Below are positions 35,795-45,130 of a stretch of 64,000 nt of DNA, piece after piece; position 1 is the stretch's first letter, and each line of letters opens with the position of its first letter. The notes beneath the pieces were generated by a model, which saw only the letters and a program-made list of their open reading frames with translations, did not search any database and was not told where the DNA came from. Position numbers and translations under genes: made by a program. Source of the DNA: Streptomyces sp. ISL-1 (GTDB lineage Bacteria > Actinomycetota > Actinomycetes > Streptomycetales > Streptomycetaceae); the NCBI RefSeq assembly GCF_018614585.1, contig NZ_JAGGOI010000031.1, positions 186,001-250,000 of the forward strand, given 5' to 3'.

Positions 35795-35836
35795 GCACCA
35801 GCACCAGCACCAGCACCAGCACCAGCACCAGCACCA
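35795..35836. repeat. Tandem hexanucleotide repeat, seven GCACCA units
   Basis: Seven perfect copies (42 bases). One frame would encode alternating Gln-His and another Thr-Ser; on the minus strand one gives Val-Leu. No supported gene contains it. Confidence 0.95.
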
Positions 35837-36503
35837 GCCCCTCGCCCTTGGCCAAGCCGGGTCCTGTGAACGTTGGGCCTGGCGGCTGTCTCCTCGGCTG
35901 GAGCGCCTTGACGACGAGCGAGCAGGGCTTGGCAGCGAGATCCCCTTTGGCTGCCAGATACTACGAGCTGCCAAGCTGATCGTTGATCGACTCGTACGCG
36001 TTGAAACCGACCACCTCGATCGCGCCGGGGTGCTCCAGCGGCAGGGTTGTCCGGATCGGCGTCAGCGACCTCGGTGAGGGCCCCATCGGGGGCTCCCGGC
36101 TGCGTCCGGTCTCGTGCTGCCGCATCCGCTGCCCGCACGCCTTGCGGATCTTCCGGTTCCGCACCCGGGCGAAGTCTTCGACGTGGTTTTGCCGGAAGCC
36201 GATGGCGTGGGACTTTGTGGTGGGCTCCGCCTGGAGAGGGATGCTGACCAGGGCGGATTCGATCGCGGTTGAGAGCCGGGATGGCATCTGCGGTCCACCT
36301 ACCGGCCCCGTGACCAGCCGTACGAGCGGCGGCGGCGGGTGGCGCGGGGAGCTGCTCCGCCCCGGCCTCGAGACCCTGTGGTGCGGGACGCGGTCCGGGG
36401 AAGCTGCGTACGGATTGGCGCAGAGGGAACAATCGGGAGCGGCTCGCGGTTCCTCTATGTGTGGCTGCGGAGGGGACAGTGTCCCCGGGCCCTACCTATA
36501 GCC

Positions 36504-36625
36504 CATGGGGAAGATCGTTCGGCTGAAGCCCCATGGAGCCTTTCGCCGAGAGGCGACCGCCCTCCGCCAGTCACCACGTACGGCCCCGGCAGGCCTCCTC
36601 AAGTCCTCAGCCGGGGCCTTCTCTT
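36504..36625 (+). ncRNA. Row of three hairpins, possible structured RNA or leader
   Basis: Arm pairs are CCATGGGG (36504-36511) with CCCCATGG (36530-36537), TCGCC (36543-36547) with GGCGA (36552-36556) around a GAGA tetraloop, and ggccccggc (36582-36590) with gccggggcc (36610-36618), followed by ttctctt. The last looks like a terminator. The set could be a small RNA or a leader; it does not match a riboswitch I know. Confidence 0.35.
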
Positions 36626-37166
36626 GCGTCGGAGTCCCGGCGATCACTCGTGCCGGTGACCCGGACGTGTACCGCAGCCCGGCTGGTGGGTGCCACGAGA
36701 GGCTGGGCGGATGCGTCCGCGGATCCTGCCTGCGCCTGGCGGTGCCTGTCTCTGTGACGGGCTGCATGTCCGTGCCGCCTGCCCGGAAGCCCGTGCCGCC
36801 GAGTGTCGCGCCGACGGGGGAGCGGGCGCCGGCCCGCTCATCGCGTCCTGGAGTCGGGTGCGTCTCAGCTCGCTACCGCCGCGTTCCGGTTCCGCGGAGT
36901 GCCGGAGTGCCGGAGTACGACGGGCGGTGCGCGGCCTTCCTCTCGGCCGGGGGGCAGGTCCCAGCGAGGCGGTCGCGCCTGGGGGTACCTCACGCTGCTC
37001 CGCTGCCGCATACCCCGTCCTGCCGTGCACGCTCCGCAATGACGGGGGCGGTCTGCCTCATCGAGCCCGGGGTGAGAGTCGACCCGGCTGCCTGATGGCC
37101 GGTCAAGAGAGTTTGGGCAAGCTACCGATGAGCAAGTCGGCGGACCGAAGAGGCGCGGGAGGCGCG

Positions 37167-37757
37167 ATGTGGCATGACCTGATGAGTGCGGGCATCCCGT
37201 ACGGCGAGAAGGCAGTGCGCACCGTGCTGGTCTATCTCGTGATCCTGGTGCTGCTCCGGTGGGGCGGGAAACGGGATCTCGCTCAGCTCAATACCTTTGA
37301 TCTGGTAGTCATGCTGTTGCTGGCCAACGTGGTGCAGAACGCCATCATCGGTCCCGACAATTCCGTGGCCGGAGCCGCCTTCGGGGCTGCCGTACTGCTC
37401 GTGGTGAACGCCCTCCTGGTCCGGGTAGCCTCGCTGTCCAGCCGGTTCGGCCGCCTGCTCGAGGGATCGCCCGTCGTTCTCGCGCGCGACGGGCAGTGGC
37501 TGCCCTCAGCGGTCAAACGCAGCGGACTGAGCCGCGCGGACCTGGATGTCGCGGTGAAACGGCAGGGCGGCGACGATGTCTCCGAGACCACCGCGGTCAG
37601 CCTGGAGCCGGGCGGTTCGCTGCTGGTCAGCCTGCGCGAGGGCGACCAGGCCGCTGACAAGAACGACGTCGCCGCGCTACGAGCCGAGATCGCCGCCCTG
37701 CGGCAGGAGCTCGCACACCTCGGTCCCGGATCCGGTTCCGCCGGGGGGCCAAACTGA
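37167..37757 (+). CDS. DUF421 (YetF-type) membrane protein
   Basis: 196 residues from ATG 37167 (gcgggagg upstream). Three N-terminal membrane helices (TVLVYLVILVLLRWGGKRDLAQLNTFDLVVMLLLANVVQNAI) lead into the cytoplasmic beta domain with GSPVVLARDGQWL, AVKRSGLSRADLDVAVKRQG and a C-terminal coiled coil rich in Ala/Glu. The GKR and FDLV elements are typical of DUF421. Relatives in Bacillus are spore or envelope proteins; function unknown. Confidence 0.87.
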   Translation: MWHDLMSAGIPYGEKAVRTVLVYLVILVLLRWGGKRDLAQLNTFDLVVMLLLANVVQNAIIGPDNSVAGAAFGAAVLLVVNALLVRVASLSSRFGRLLEGSPVVLARDGQWLPSAVKRSGLSRADLDVAVKRQGGDDVSETTAVSLEPGGSLLVSLREGDQAADKNDVAALRAEIAALRQELAHLGPGSGSAGGPN

Positions 37758-38011
37758 CGCACCCCCTTCCGCCCAGGCGCTGGAGGTCTGCGGGCAGTTC
37801 TGTCAGGGGGTGGGTTTCGGCGCCACCATGGACTTCCGCTCTCCGCTTCAAGGGCGGGGATTCCTGCCATGGTCGCTGACCGTCTCGGTGGGTTCCTGCT
37901 TCGACGCGCTGTGCCGGGATGAGTCCCGGTCCTACTTACGCTCCACAGGCTGACCCGGCCAGTCCGGCGGCCTTGGCGACCCCCCTTTCACTGCGAGGAC
38001 CGCCGCATCGA

Positions 38012-39088
38012 TCACTGGAGTGGGTAGTCGGCGGTTTGGACGGGCGGCAGGCTCAAGTGCGCCAGGTCGGGTGGTGCTGGAGTGTTTTGCGGCCACAGCG
38101 GTGCGGCTTCCCCGTCGGCGGCCGCCGCTGGGGCGTCGGTCAGCCTCATTCGCTCGCGCAGACGTCCGTAGAAGTCGGTGGGCCCGAGCCTTACGGCTCG
38201 GAGGGGGCGCGGTGCGGCATAGACGCCGATCCACTCTCCGGGCCGGAGTACGCCGCCCAGTTGGCCGTCGATGCTGACCGCTGCGTGGCCTGAGCGTTCG
38301 AGGAGGCGCAGTGCGATGGGTTCGTCGGGGGCGGCGATGACGGAGCGGTTGAAGGCCATGTGGGGAGCGACGGGGGTGAATACCAGTGCCTCGGCGCGTG
38401 GCGAGATGACCGGTCCGCCGGCGGCGAAGCTGTAGGCGGTCGAGCCGGTTGGTGTAGCGACCATGACCGCGTCGGCAGAGTATGAGGCCAGCAGTCTCCC
38501 AGCGAGGTAGACGCCTACCGATACCTGATGATCTCGCGCTAGCTTCTCGAGGACGACGTCGTTGAGCGCGGTCGCATTCAAGGCGATACCCCAGCCGCCG
38601 CCCACTTCGCATTCTGCGCGTACAGGGGGTGGTGGCAGAAGCGGGCCGCGGCCGTAGCGCAGTAGGGATTCCATGCCGTCGGGCAGTTCCAGGGGGCACG
38701 AGGCGCGCATCGTGAGCAGCATGCGGCTGTCAATGGTGACGCGTTCCTCGTGGACGGCGTCCAGTGCCAGTCGTACGTCCTGGACGGGTACCTCGGTCAG
38801 GAAGCCCACGCGTCCGAGATCGACACCGAGCACAAGGGCATCGTTCGCGGCGGCCAGGCGGGCGCCGCGCAGGAACGTGCCGTCTCCTCCCAAGGTGACG
38901 ATGAGGTCGGGGTCGCTTGCGGCATCGAGTTCCTCTTGGGCGCTGTGCCGCCGTTCGCCTACGCGCCACAGGTCTATGTCCGTGCAGCGGACGCCGCGGC
39001 TGTCGCACCAGGCACGAACCACCCGGGCTGCATCGACAGCTTCAGGGTGCCCTTCGTGGACCACGAGTCCGACTCGTGCCACTGCCAT
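38012..39088 (-). CDS. nadK: NAD kinase
   Basis: 358 residues. The signature GGDGT (67-71) in DLIVTLGGDGTFLRGARL is followed by LGVDLGRVGFLTEVP, ALNDVVLEK, and VATPTGSTAYSFAAGGPVISP, the ATP/NAD-binding set. It phosphorylates NAD to NADP. At the C-terminus about 40 extra residues rich in Pro/Ala are unusual. Its place beside a redox-type two-component pair fits NADPH supply for oxidative conditions, but it may equally be a second, stress-related copy of the housekeeping enzyme. Confidence 0.92.
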   Translation of the reverse strand: MAVARVGLVVHEGHPEAVDAARVVRAWCDSRGVRCTDIDLWRVGERRHSAQEELDAASDPDLIVTLGGDGTFLRGARLAAANDALVLGVDLGRVGFLTEVPVQDVRLALDAVHEERVTIDSRMLLTMRASCPLELPDGMESLLRYGRGPLLPPPPVRAECEVGGGWGIALNATALNDVVLEKLARDHQVSVGVYLAGRLLASYSADAVMVATPTGSTAYSFAAGGPVISPRAEALVFTPVAPHMAFNRSVIAAPDEPIALRLLERSGHAAVSIDGQLGGVLRPGEWIGVYAAPRPLRAVRLGPTDFYGRLRERMRLTDAPAAAADGEAAPLWPQNTPAPPDLAHLSLPPVQTADYPLQ

Positions 39089-39154
39089 GTTCCGTCTCCT
39101 TATGTGTGAGTGCGACGCGGCCCGCCGGGACAGGGGCGATTCCGTTCAGGGCAC

Positions 39155-40612
39155 TCATGAGTGTTCCTGTGAGGTGTCGGTGTCCGCGGCGGTGAGTGGA
39201 AGGCGCACCTGGAAGCGGGTGTCGCCCGGCTCGGAGTGGACCTCCAGGCCGCCGTGGTGCTTGTTGACGACGACGCGCCAGGAGATGTCCAGGCCGAGAC
39301 CGGTTCCCTCACCCACCGGCTTGGTGGTGAAGAACGGGTCGAAGATCCGGTCGCGGATGTCGGCGGGAACCCCGGGGCCCGTGTCGCGGAATTCGACGAG
39401 GAGGTGGTCGTGGTCGAGCGCGGTGCGCACGGTCAACGTGCCCTGACTGTCCGTGCTGCTCATCGCGGAGACCGCGTTGTCGATCAGGTTCGTCCATACC
39501 TGGTTCAGCTCGCCGGGGTAGGCCGGGATCTTCGGCAGTGTGCGGTCGTAGTCCTTGACGACCTTGATCCCGGGGCCCATCCGGCCGGAGAGCATCAGCA
39601 GGGTGCTGTCGAGGAGTTCGTGTACGTCGGCGACCTGGTAGGGCGCGCGGTCGAGCTGCGAGTACTGCCTGGCCGCATTGACGAGCTGGGAGACGCGGGC
39701 GGTGGAGTCCTGGATCTCGTTCATGAGGAGCTCGGTCTCGACGGTGTAGCTCAGCCACCGCACGGCGCCTGCGAGTGTGTGCTCGTCCACCGCGGCCGCG
39801 ACCTGGTCCAGCCAGTCGGTGGCGAGACCGGCCTGGACGAAGGTCGGCGAGAGGTTCCATCCGCCCGCGATGCCGTGGTCGTCGAGCCAGTCGGAGAGGG
39901 CGTCCTCACGTTCGGCAGCCTCCAGCGGGCTCAGGGGGGTGGCTTTGGAGACCTGGTCGGCGGTGCGCTCCTGGATCTCTACAAGGGTCTCCAGGGTGTC
40001 GCGCTGGTAGGGGCCGGCGGCGATGATGCCGAGCTTGTGCCGCATTCCGGCCACCCGTTCCCGCAACGCTGCTGTGGCCCGTACCGCCGCGGCGGCCGGG
40101 TTGTTGAGTTCGTGGGTCAGGCCGGCCGACAGCGAGCCGAGGGCGAGCAGCCGTTCGCGCTGGCCGACGGCCTGCCGCATGGTTTCGGTACCCAGGAAGA
40201 GCCCTTCCAGCAGGTGTACGGCCATGGGGAACCACTCGCGCATGATGGTGGCGAAGGTCTCGGCGGACAGGACGAAGAACCGCGAGGGATCCGTGACCCG
40301 CAGGGAGGTGGTATAGACCTGCTGTACCCGGTCGCCGAGGTAGGACTGGAAGGCTCCCGCGTACACGCCGCGGCTGGAAGTCCGAGTAATCTCCACGTCG
40401 TCGGCCCCGACCCGCCGGGACAGGACGACCGTGCCCTCCAGCAACACGTAGAAGCAGGCGGCCGCATCCCCTTCCGTGTAGACGGGCCCCGGCTCGAAGG
40501 TTTCCACATGACCTTCGCGGCACAGCCGCGCGAGCTGCTCGGGATCGAGCTTTTCGAACAGAAACAGCGAGCCGAGTTCTTCCTGGCTGCAGGGATTTGG
40601 CTGCCGCGTCAT
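39155..40612 (-). CDS. Histidine kinase with N-terminal cyclic-nucleotide-binding-type domain
   Basis: 485 residues; the ATG at 40612 overlaps the stop of the upstream gene. Residues 10-130 form a cNMP-binding-like beta barrel (FEPGPVYTEGDAAACFYVLLEGTVVLSRR). The phospho-acceptor is His167 in LSAGLTHELNNPA. ATP-binding boxes follow: VWTNLIDNAVSAM (N), FRDTGPGVPADIRDRIFDPFFTTK (G1, F) and GEGTGLGLDISWRVV (G2). No membrane segment, so it senses a cytoplasmic signal. The partner is likely the receiver-containing protein next to it. Confidence 0.9.
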   Translation of the reverse strand: MTRQPNPCSQEELGSLFLFEKLDPEQLARLCREGHVETFEPGPVYTEGDAAACFYVLLEGTVVLSRRVGADDVEITRTSSRGVYAGAFQSYLGDRVQQVYTTSLRVTDPSRFFVLSAETFATIMREWFPMAVHLLEGLFLGTETMRQAVGQRERLLALGSLSAGLTHELNNPAAAAVRATAALRERVAGMRHKLGIIAAGPYQRDTLETLVEIQERTADQVSKATPLSPLEAAEREDALSDWLDDHGIAGGWNLSPTFVQAGLATDWLDQVAAAVDEHTLAGAVRWLSYTVETELLMNEIQDSTARVSQLVNAARQYSQLDRAPYQVADVHELLDSTLLMLSGRMGPGIKVVKDYDRTLPKIPAYPGELNQVWTNLIDNAVSAMSSTDSQGTLTVRTALDHDHLLVEFRDTGPGVPADIRDRIFDPFFTTKPVGEGTGLGLDISWRVVVNKHHGGLEVHSEPGDTRFQVRLPLTAADTDTSQEHS

Positions 40613-42285
40613 GACTGGTCCAGGTATCGGTGCACGAGCATGACCGCCATGGCTCCTTCCCCGACAGCGGACGCGACGCGCTTGGCGGACTCGGCCCGCA
40701 CGTCTCCCGCCACGAACACGCCGGGAATGGTGGTCTCGAGGTGATAGGGCGGCCGGTCCAGCTCCCATCCCGCGGGCGGATGCCCGTCGGAGGTGAGGTC
40801 GGGCCCGGCCATGATGAATCCGCGGGAGTCCCTGAGCACCGTCCCCTCGAGCCAGTCGGTCATCGGGGCGGCACCGATGAACACGAACATCATTTGGGCG
40901 TCGACGAGTTCGGTGTGGCCCGCCGAAGCGTCACGCAGGGTGAGCTGCTCGAGATGGTCGGGGCCGCGCGCGGTCTCGACGACGGTGCGGGTGCGCACCG
41001 TGATGTCGGGCGTGTCCTCGATCTGCTGGATCAGGTAGTGCGACATCGTGGCCGACAGGGAAGTGCCGCGTACCAGGAGAGTGACGGACTTCGCCCGCCG
41101 GGCCAGGTAGACGGCCGCCTGACCGGCGGAGTTGGCGCCACCCACGATGTACACGTCCTGCCCCTGGCATGCGGCAGCCTCGGTCAGCGCTGAGCCGTAG
41201 TAGATCCCCGACCCCGTCAGGCGGGCGACGCCGGGCGCCTCCAGCTGCCGGTAGGTCACACCGGTCGCCAGGATCACGCTGTGCGCGGCGATGGTGGAAC
41301 CGTCCGAGAACCGGATGGTGCGCGAGGCGCCGTTGATCTCCAGTCCGGTCACCTCGCGTGCGGTGAGGATCTCGGCGCCGAACTTGGCTGCCTGGCGCCG
41401 GGCCCGGTCGGTGAGCTGGGCTCCGGACACGCCGTCCGGAAAGCCGAGGTAGTTTTCGATCCGTGAGCTCTGGCCTGCCTGCCCGCCGGTTCCCGAGCGC
41501 TCCACCAGCACGGTTCGCAGGCCCTCGGACGCGCCGTAGACGGCCGCGCCGAGCCCGGCGGGGCCGCCGCCGATGACGACGAGGTCGTAGAAATCCGCTG
41601 CCGGGGTCGTGGCCAGTCCCACCCGCGCTGCGAGCTCCGGGTCGTCGGGCTCGACGAGTACGGTGCCGTCCGGGGTGATCACAAGTGGGAGCCGCTCGCC
41701 GTTCTGCTCGGCAGCGACGAGCAGGCGCCGGCCCTCGGGCTCGTCGGCCGAGTACCAGCGGTAGGGCACCTGGTTGCAGGCCAGGAACTCCCGTACCTTC
41801 CACGAGCGCGACGACCAGCGGTGACCGACGACCTTGGTGATGGGAACGGGCCGGTGGTCGCTGGCCCGCCAGGTCTCCAGCAGATCGTCCAGGACCGGAT
41901 AGAGCTTCTCCTCGGGCGGGTCCCAGGGCTTGAGAAGGTAGTAGTCGAGGTCGACGATGTTGATTGCGTCGATAGCCGCGTCGGTGTCCGAGTAGGCGGT
42001 CAGCAGCACCCGGCGTGCGCCGGGGTATATGTCGAGACCCTGCTCCAGGAATTCGATGCCATTCATGTGTGGCATGCGGTAGTCGGCCAGGATCACTGCC
42101 ACGAGATCGCCGCGCAGCTTGAGCTCACGCAGCGTATCCAGAGCTGACTCGGCGGATTCGGCACGCATGATCCGGTACGTCTCGCCGTAGCGACGCCTCA
42201 GGTCACGGGCCACGGCGCGCGACACCCCGGGGTCGTCGTCCACGGTCAGGATGACGGTCCGCGCTGGGTTGGCAGCCTGTGCCAT
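40609..42285 (-). CDS. Receiver / glutaredoxin-like / thioredoxin-reductase-like fusion
   Basis: 558 residues from ATG 42285 (ggtgga upstream). Residues 10-125 are a receiver with DDD, Asp68 (ILADYRMP), Thr96 and Lys119. Residues 140-225 resemble a glutaredoxin fold (SSRSWKVREFLACNQVPYRWY) without CxxC. The rest is thioredoxin-reductase-like with FAD and NAD motifs (VVIGGGPAGLGAA, VYIVGGANSAGQAA) and the closing GVFVAGDVR. The redox CxxC of true reductases is absent (GIYYGSALTEAAA in its place). Phosphorylation may control its flavin activity. It overlaps the kinase gene by four bases. Confidence 0.88.
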   Translation of the reverse strand: MAQAANPARTVILTVDDDPGVSRAVARDLRRRYGETYRIMRAESAESALDTLRELKLRGDLVAVILADYRMPHMNGIEFLEQGLDIYPGARRVLLTAYSDTDAAIDAINIVDLDYYLLKPWDPPEEKLYPVLDDLLETWRASDHRPVPITKVVGHRWSSRSWKVREFLACNQVPYRWYSADEPEGRRLLVAAEQNGERLPLVITPDGTVLVEPDDPELAARVGLATTPAADFYDLVVIGGGPAGLGAAVYGASEGLRTVLVERSGTGGQAGQSSRIENYLGFPDGVSGAQLTDRARRQAAKFGAEILTAREVTGLEINGASRTIRFSDGSTIAAHSVILATGVTYRQLEAPGVARLTGSGIYYGSALTEAAACQGQDVYIVGGANSAGQAAVYLARRAKSVTLLVRGTSLSATMSHYLIQQIEDTPDITVRTRTVVETARGPDHLEQLTLRDASAGHTELVDAQMMFVFIGAAPMTDWLEGTVLRDSRGFIMAGPDLTSDGHPPAGWELDRPPYHLETTIPGVFVAGDVRAESAKRVASAVGEGAMAVMLVHRYLDQS

Positions 42286-42312
42286 GCGTCTTCCACCCGA
42301 ACTGAGGGGCAT

Positions 42313-42949
42313 CCGCCCCGGCGTGCCCGCTCCAAAGCGCGCTACGCCGGTGTACGCCCATCGTAAGGTCGATCGTCCCGCTTCGCTCCGAAACCCAGAG
42401 GCGCTGCCCGCATCGTAGGCAGCGGTCGCTCATTCCCGCTGTGGGGGCGCCGCACGCTGACCGGGCATTGCAGAGACTCTCGCGTAGCTGCGGCCGCCGA
42501 TGGTGTCGAGCTGTGGCCGCACGCGGAATGCGCCGGATGCGGCTGTTCGACTGTCCGCCAGAATGCAGCGGCAGCCGTCGACGCAATTGATGTGGCCTTC
42601 CCGCCGCCCGCCGGCCGAGTGCCTGCCGCTGCGTTCCAGCGGGAAGGCGCAGGAGTCGGTGGAGCGGGGTGCCGTGCTCGGACGGGGCCTGCGGTTCCTT
42701 TGACTTGGTACATGACGTGAGAGTCCATCTTGCCGTCGGCCTCGGTGTGCTCGGCAACAGACGTCATGCCCGGCACATGCGTGGCGCCCGCCCCGTCTCC
42801 CCGCCGCCGACTGCTCCGGGCTGCCTTCTGACGCCTTCTCAGCCGCCCATGCTGGAGGTTCCTATGAATTGCCGTGTGCGTTGAACACGCCAGGGGCCGC
42901 TTACGTATGTAACACGGCTCAGCCCCCACCGCGATGCACAGGAGTTCCC
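42313..42949. other. Intergenic stretch
   Basis: About 640 bases between divergent genes, with only low-complexity open frames. No motif is recognised except the ribosome binding site ggag at 42941-42944 of the DUF1996 gene. Confidence 0.4.
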
Positions 42950-45130
42950 TTGACGCCCACCTCACGAAGACGCTCAAAGAGTGGCAGAAGAGTCGTCGCT
43001 GCCTCGATCGCGCTGATGCTGGGCGGGGGTGGACTGATCGCGGTCAACTCCTATGCCGCCGCCGGCGAGGGATGGGGACTCCGGTCCGACGGCCGGAACG
43101 AGCAGACGCAGACCCTCGGTGCCGGACCTTCCACCATCAAGTGCCCCGAGGTCGCGAACGGGCTCCCCGAGGTGCCGGATGCGGCGAGGCCGGAGGTTGA
43201 CCGCGAACTGGCCACGCTGGACAGCCAGATCACCGAGGCGTACGAGGGGTTCGTCGACCAGAAGGAACAGATCGAGCGGGACCCACAGTTCGCCCGGGAC
43301 GCCGTCCTCGAACCGCTGAAGAGCAAGCGCACGGCGAGCATCGACCGCATCGCCACAGCCCTCGGCCGTGTGGCCGGGCAGCGCCCGCAGGGACTGGAGG
43401 CGATGGCCCCATGCACCCTGCAGGTGGATGACGCGGATGGCGCCGGCGGCGGTGAGGGCAACGGCCAGGACCAGGGCGACGGGCAGAACACCGGTGACGG
43501 TGGCCAGGACAACGGAAACGGTGACGGTGGCGGCGACCAGGGCAGCGGCGGTCAGGCCGGCAACGGTCCCGAGGCGTCCGACTTCGTCGACATCGCGTCC
43601 GTCCAGCCGAATGTGCGAACCCCCCGCGAACTCGGCGACGCCTCACGCGGCACTTTCGCCACGGACTGCGGCCGCAACGAGAACGGCAAGTTCAACCCGG
43701 ACAATGTGATCGTCGCCCCCGGTGTGAGCAACGGCGCGCACCACATGCACGACTATGTGGGCAACCAGGCGAACGACGCGTTCGCGAGCGACGACGATCT
43801 CGCCGGCGGTGCCACCACCTGCCGTGACCAGGGCGACAGGTCGACCTACTACTGGCCGGTCCTGCGACTGCAGAACGGACAGGACGAGAACGATGCCCAG
43901 GCCGACGGCGGCGGCAAGGACAAGAATGTCGGAACGATCCTGACGCCGGCACAGGTGACGCTGAACTTCGTGGGAAGTCCGGTCTCCAAGGTCACGGCGA
44001 TGCCGCGATTCCTGCGGATCATCACCGGTGACGCCAAGGCTTTCGTCAACGGCAACGCGAACGCCAACGCGTCCTGGAGCTGCACCGGATTCGAGGACCG
44101 TCAGCTGAAGGACAAGTACCCACTCTGCCCGCAGGGCAGCAAGGTCGTCCGGTCGTTCAAGTTCCAGAGCTGCTGGGACGGCCAGAACACCGACAGCGCC
44201 AATCACCGGACCCATGTCGCCTTCGCGGATGAGAACGGCCGCTGCCAGAACGGTTTCCGGGCCATTCCGCAGCTGATGCAACGCATCGTCTACGACGTTC
44301 CGCCCCCGGTCTTCGACGGAAACAACCGGGCCGCGTTCGCGGTCGACTCCTTCCCGGAGCAACTGCACAAGCCGGTCACCGACCACGGCGATTTCATCAA
44401 CGTCTTCGACGACAGCCTCATGCGGGACCTGGTGGACTGCATCAACGAGGGCCGCGAGTGCGGGCCCGACGGCCCTGCCAAACCCGGCGAACCCGGCGAG
44501 CCCAGCGAGCCCGGGAACCCCGGCGCCCCCGAGGACCCTGCTGAGCCCACCAAGCCTGGGAACTCCGCGGACCCTGGCGATCCGGCGGAGCCCGGCGAGA
44601 CCGAGAACCCCGCAGACCCCGGCCGGCCCGCCGAGCCCAGTGATCCGGTTGAGCCCGGCAAGCCTGCGGACCCGTCGGCCGGCGATGGAGGCATACCCAC
44701 GACCGGCGGTCCCGACGCCGGGAATACCGGTGGGCAGGCCCAGCCGGACGCCACGGGTGACGTGCAGGAGCCGGAGGGCACGACCGGCGCGGGTGCGGGC
44801 ACAACTGGCGGTCAGGCCAAGCCGGACACAGCGGGCGGTGCTCAGCAGCCCGGGGTGCTCACCGGGTCGGGCAAGGGCACGTCCGGTACGCAGGCAACGC
44901 CGGATACTGGTGGGAGCACCCCGGCGCCCGGCACCGGCGGCGAGTCGCAGACCGGGAATGGAACCCAGGCCGGCAGCGAAACCCAGGCCGGCGGCGAGCC
45001 GCAGGGCGACCGCGGCGGACTCGCCGCCACCGGTGCTCAGCTGTGGCCCTCCGTGGCCGGAGCCGTGCTGCTGATCGTGGGCATCGTGCTCCTGCGCACC
45101 CGCAACCGACGTGAGCCCGCCCGGCATTGA
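42950..45130 (+). CDS. DUF1996 surface protein with LAXTG sortase signal
   Basis: 726 residues from TTG 42950, five bases after ggag; the longer upstream frame lacks a site. After a basic N-region and signal helix (VVAASIALMLGGGGLIAV) comes a helical part, a Gly/Asp/Asn-rich linker, then the DUF1996 domain with RGTFATDCGRNENGKFNPDNVIVAPGV, SNGAHHMHDYVGN and CWDG...HRTHVAF. The tail is a long Pro/Glu/Gly repeat ending LAATGAQ, a membrane helix and RTRNRR, a class E sortase anchor. The His-rich core probably binds metal or sugar. No sortase is in the window. Confidence 0.85.
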   Translation: MTPTSRRRSKSGRRVVAASIALMLGGGGLIAVNSYAAAGEGWGLRSDGRNEQTQTLGAGPSTIKCPEVANGLPEVPDAARPEVDRELATLDSQITEAYEGFVDQKEQIERDPQFARDAVLEPLKSKRTASIDRIATALGRVAGQRPQGLEAMAPCTLQVDDADGAGGGEGNGQDQGDGQNTGDGGQDNGNGDGGGDQGSGGQAGNGPEASDFVDIASVQPNVRTPRELGDASRGTFATDCGRNENGKFNPDNVIVAPGVSNGAHHMHDYVGNQANDAFASDDDLAGGATTCRDQGDRSTYYWPVLRLQNGQDENDAQADGGGKDKNVGTILTPAQVTLNFVGSPVSKVTAMPRFLRIITGDAKAFVNGNANANASWSCTGFEDRQLKDKYPLCPQGSKVVRSFKFQSCWDGQNTDSANHRTHVAFADENGRCQNGFRAIPQLMQRIVYDVPPPVFDGNNRAAFAVDSFPEQLHKPVTDHGDFINVFDDSLMRDLVDCINEGRECGPDGPAKPGEPGEPSEPGNPGAPEDPAEPTKPGNSADPGDPAEPGETENPADPGRPAEPSDPVEPGKPADPSAGDGGIPTTGGPDAGNTGGQAQPDATGDVQEPEGTTGAGAGTTGGQAKPDTAGGAQQPGVLTGSGKGTSGTQATPDTGGSTPAPGTGGESQTGNGTQAGSETQAGGEPQGDRGGLAATGAQLWPSVAGAVLLIVGIVLLRTRNRREPARH

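Larger units (their letters stand above)
35373..37166. other. Long gene-poor stretch, repeat and hairpins
   Basis: Nearly 1.8 kb without a gene I can support. Open frames on both strands are long only because of GC bias. It holds a hexanucleotide tandem repeat at 35795-35836 and a row of hairpins at 36504-36618, both listed separately. A minus-strand frame at 35961-36287 ends in HPGAIEVVGFNAYESINDQLGSS and might be a gene remnant. Confidence 0.4.

Noticed and set aside
35795..35836. Hexanucleotide array as a CRISPR
   Set aside because: The units are direct and contiguous with no spacers, and no cas gene is in the window.
35485..36432. 315-residue open frame through the hexanucleotide repeat
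   Set aside because: Composition is that of GC-driven shadow frames (Arg, Pro, Ala), with no motif, no ribosome binding site and an alternative frame equally open.
42342..42977. Long minus-strand frames before the DUF1996 gene
   Set aside because: They are Ala/Pro/Arg-rich without motifs and overlap the signal-peptide region of a real gene.
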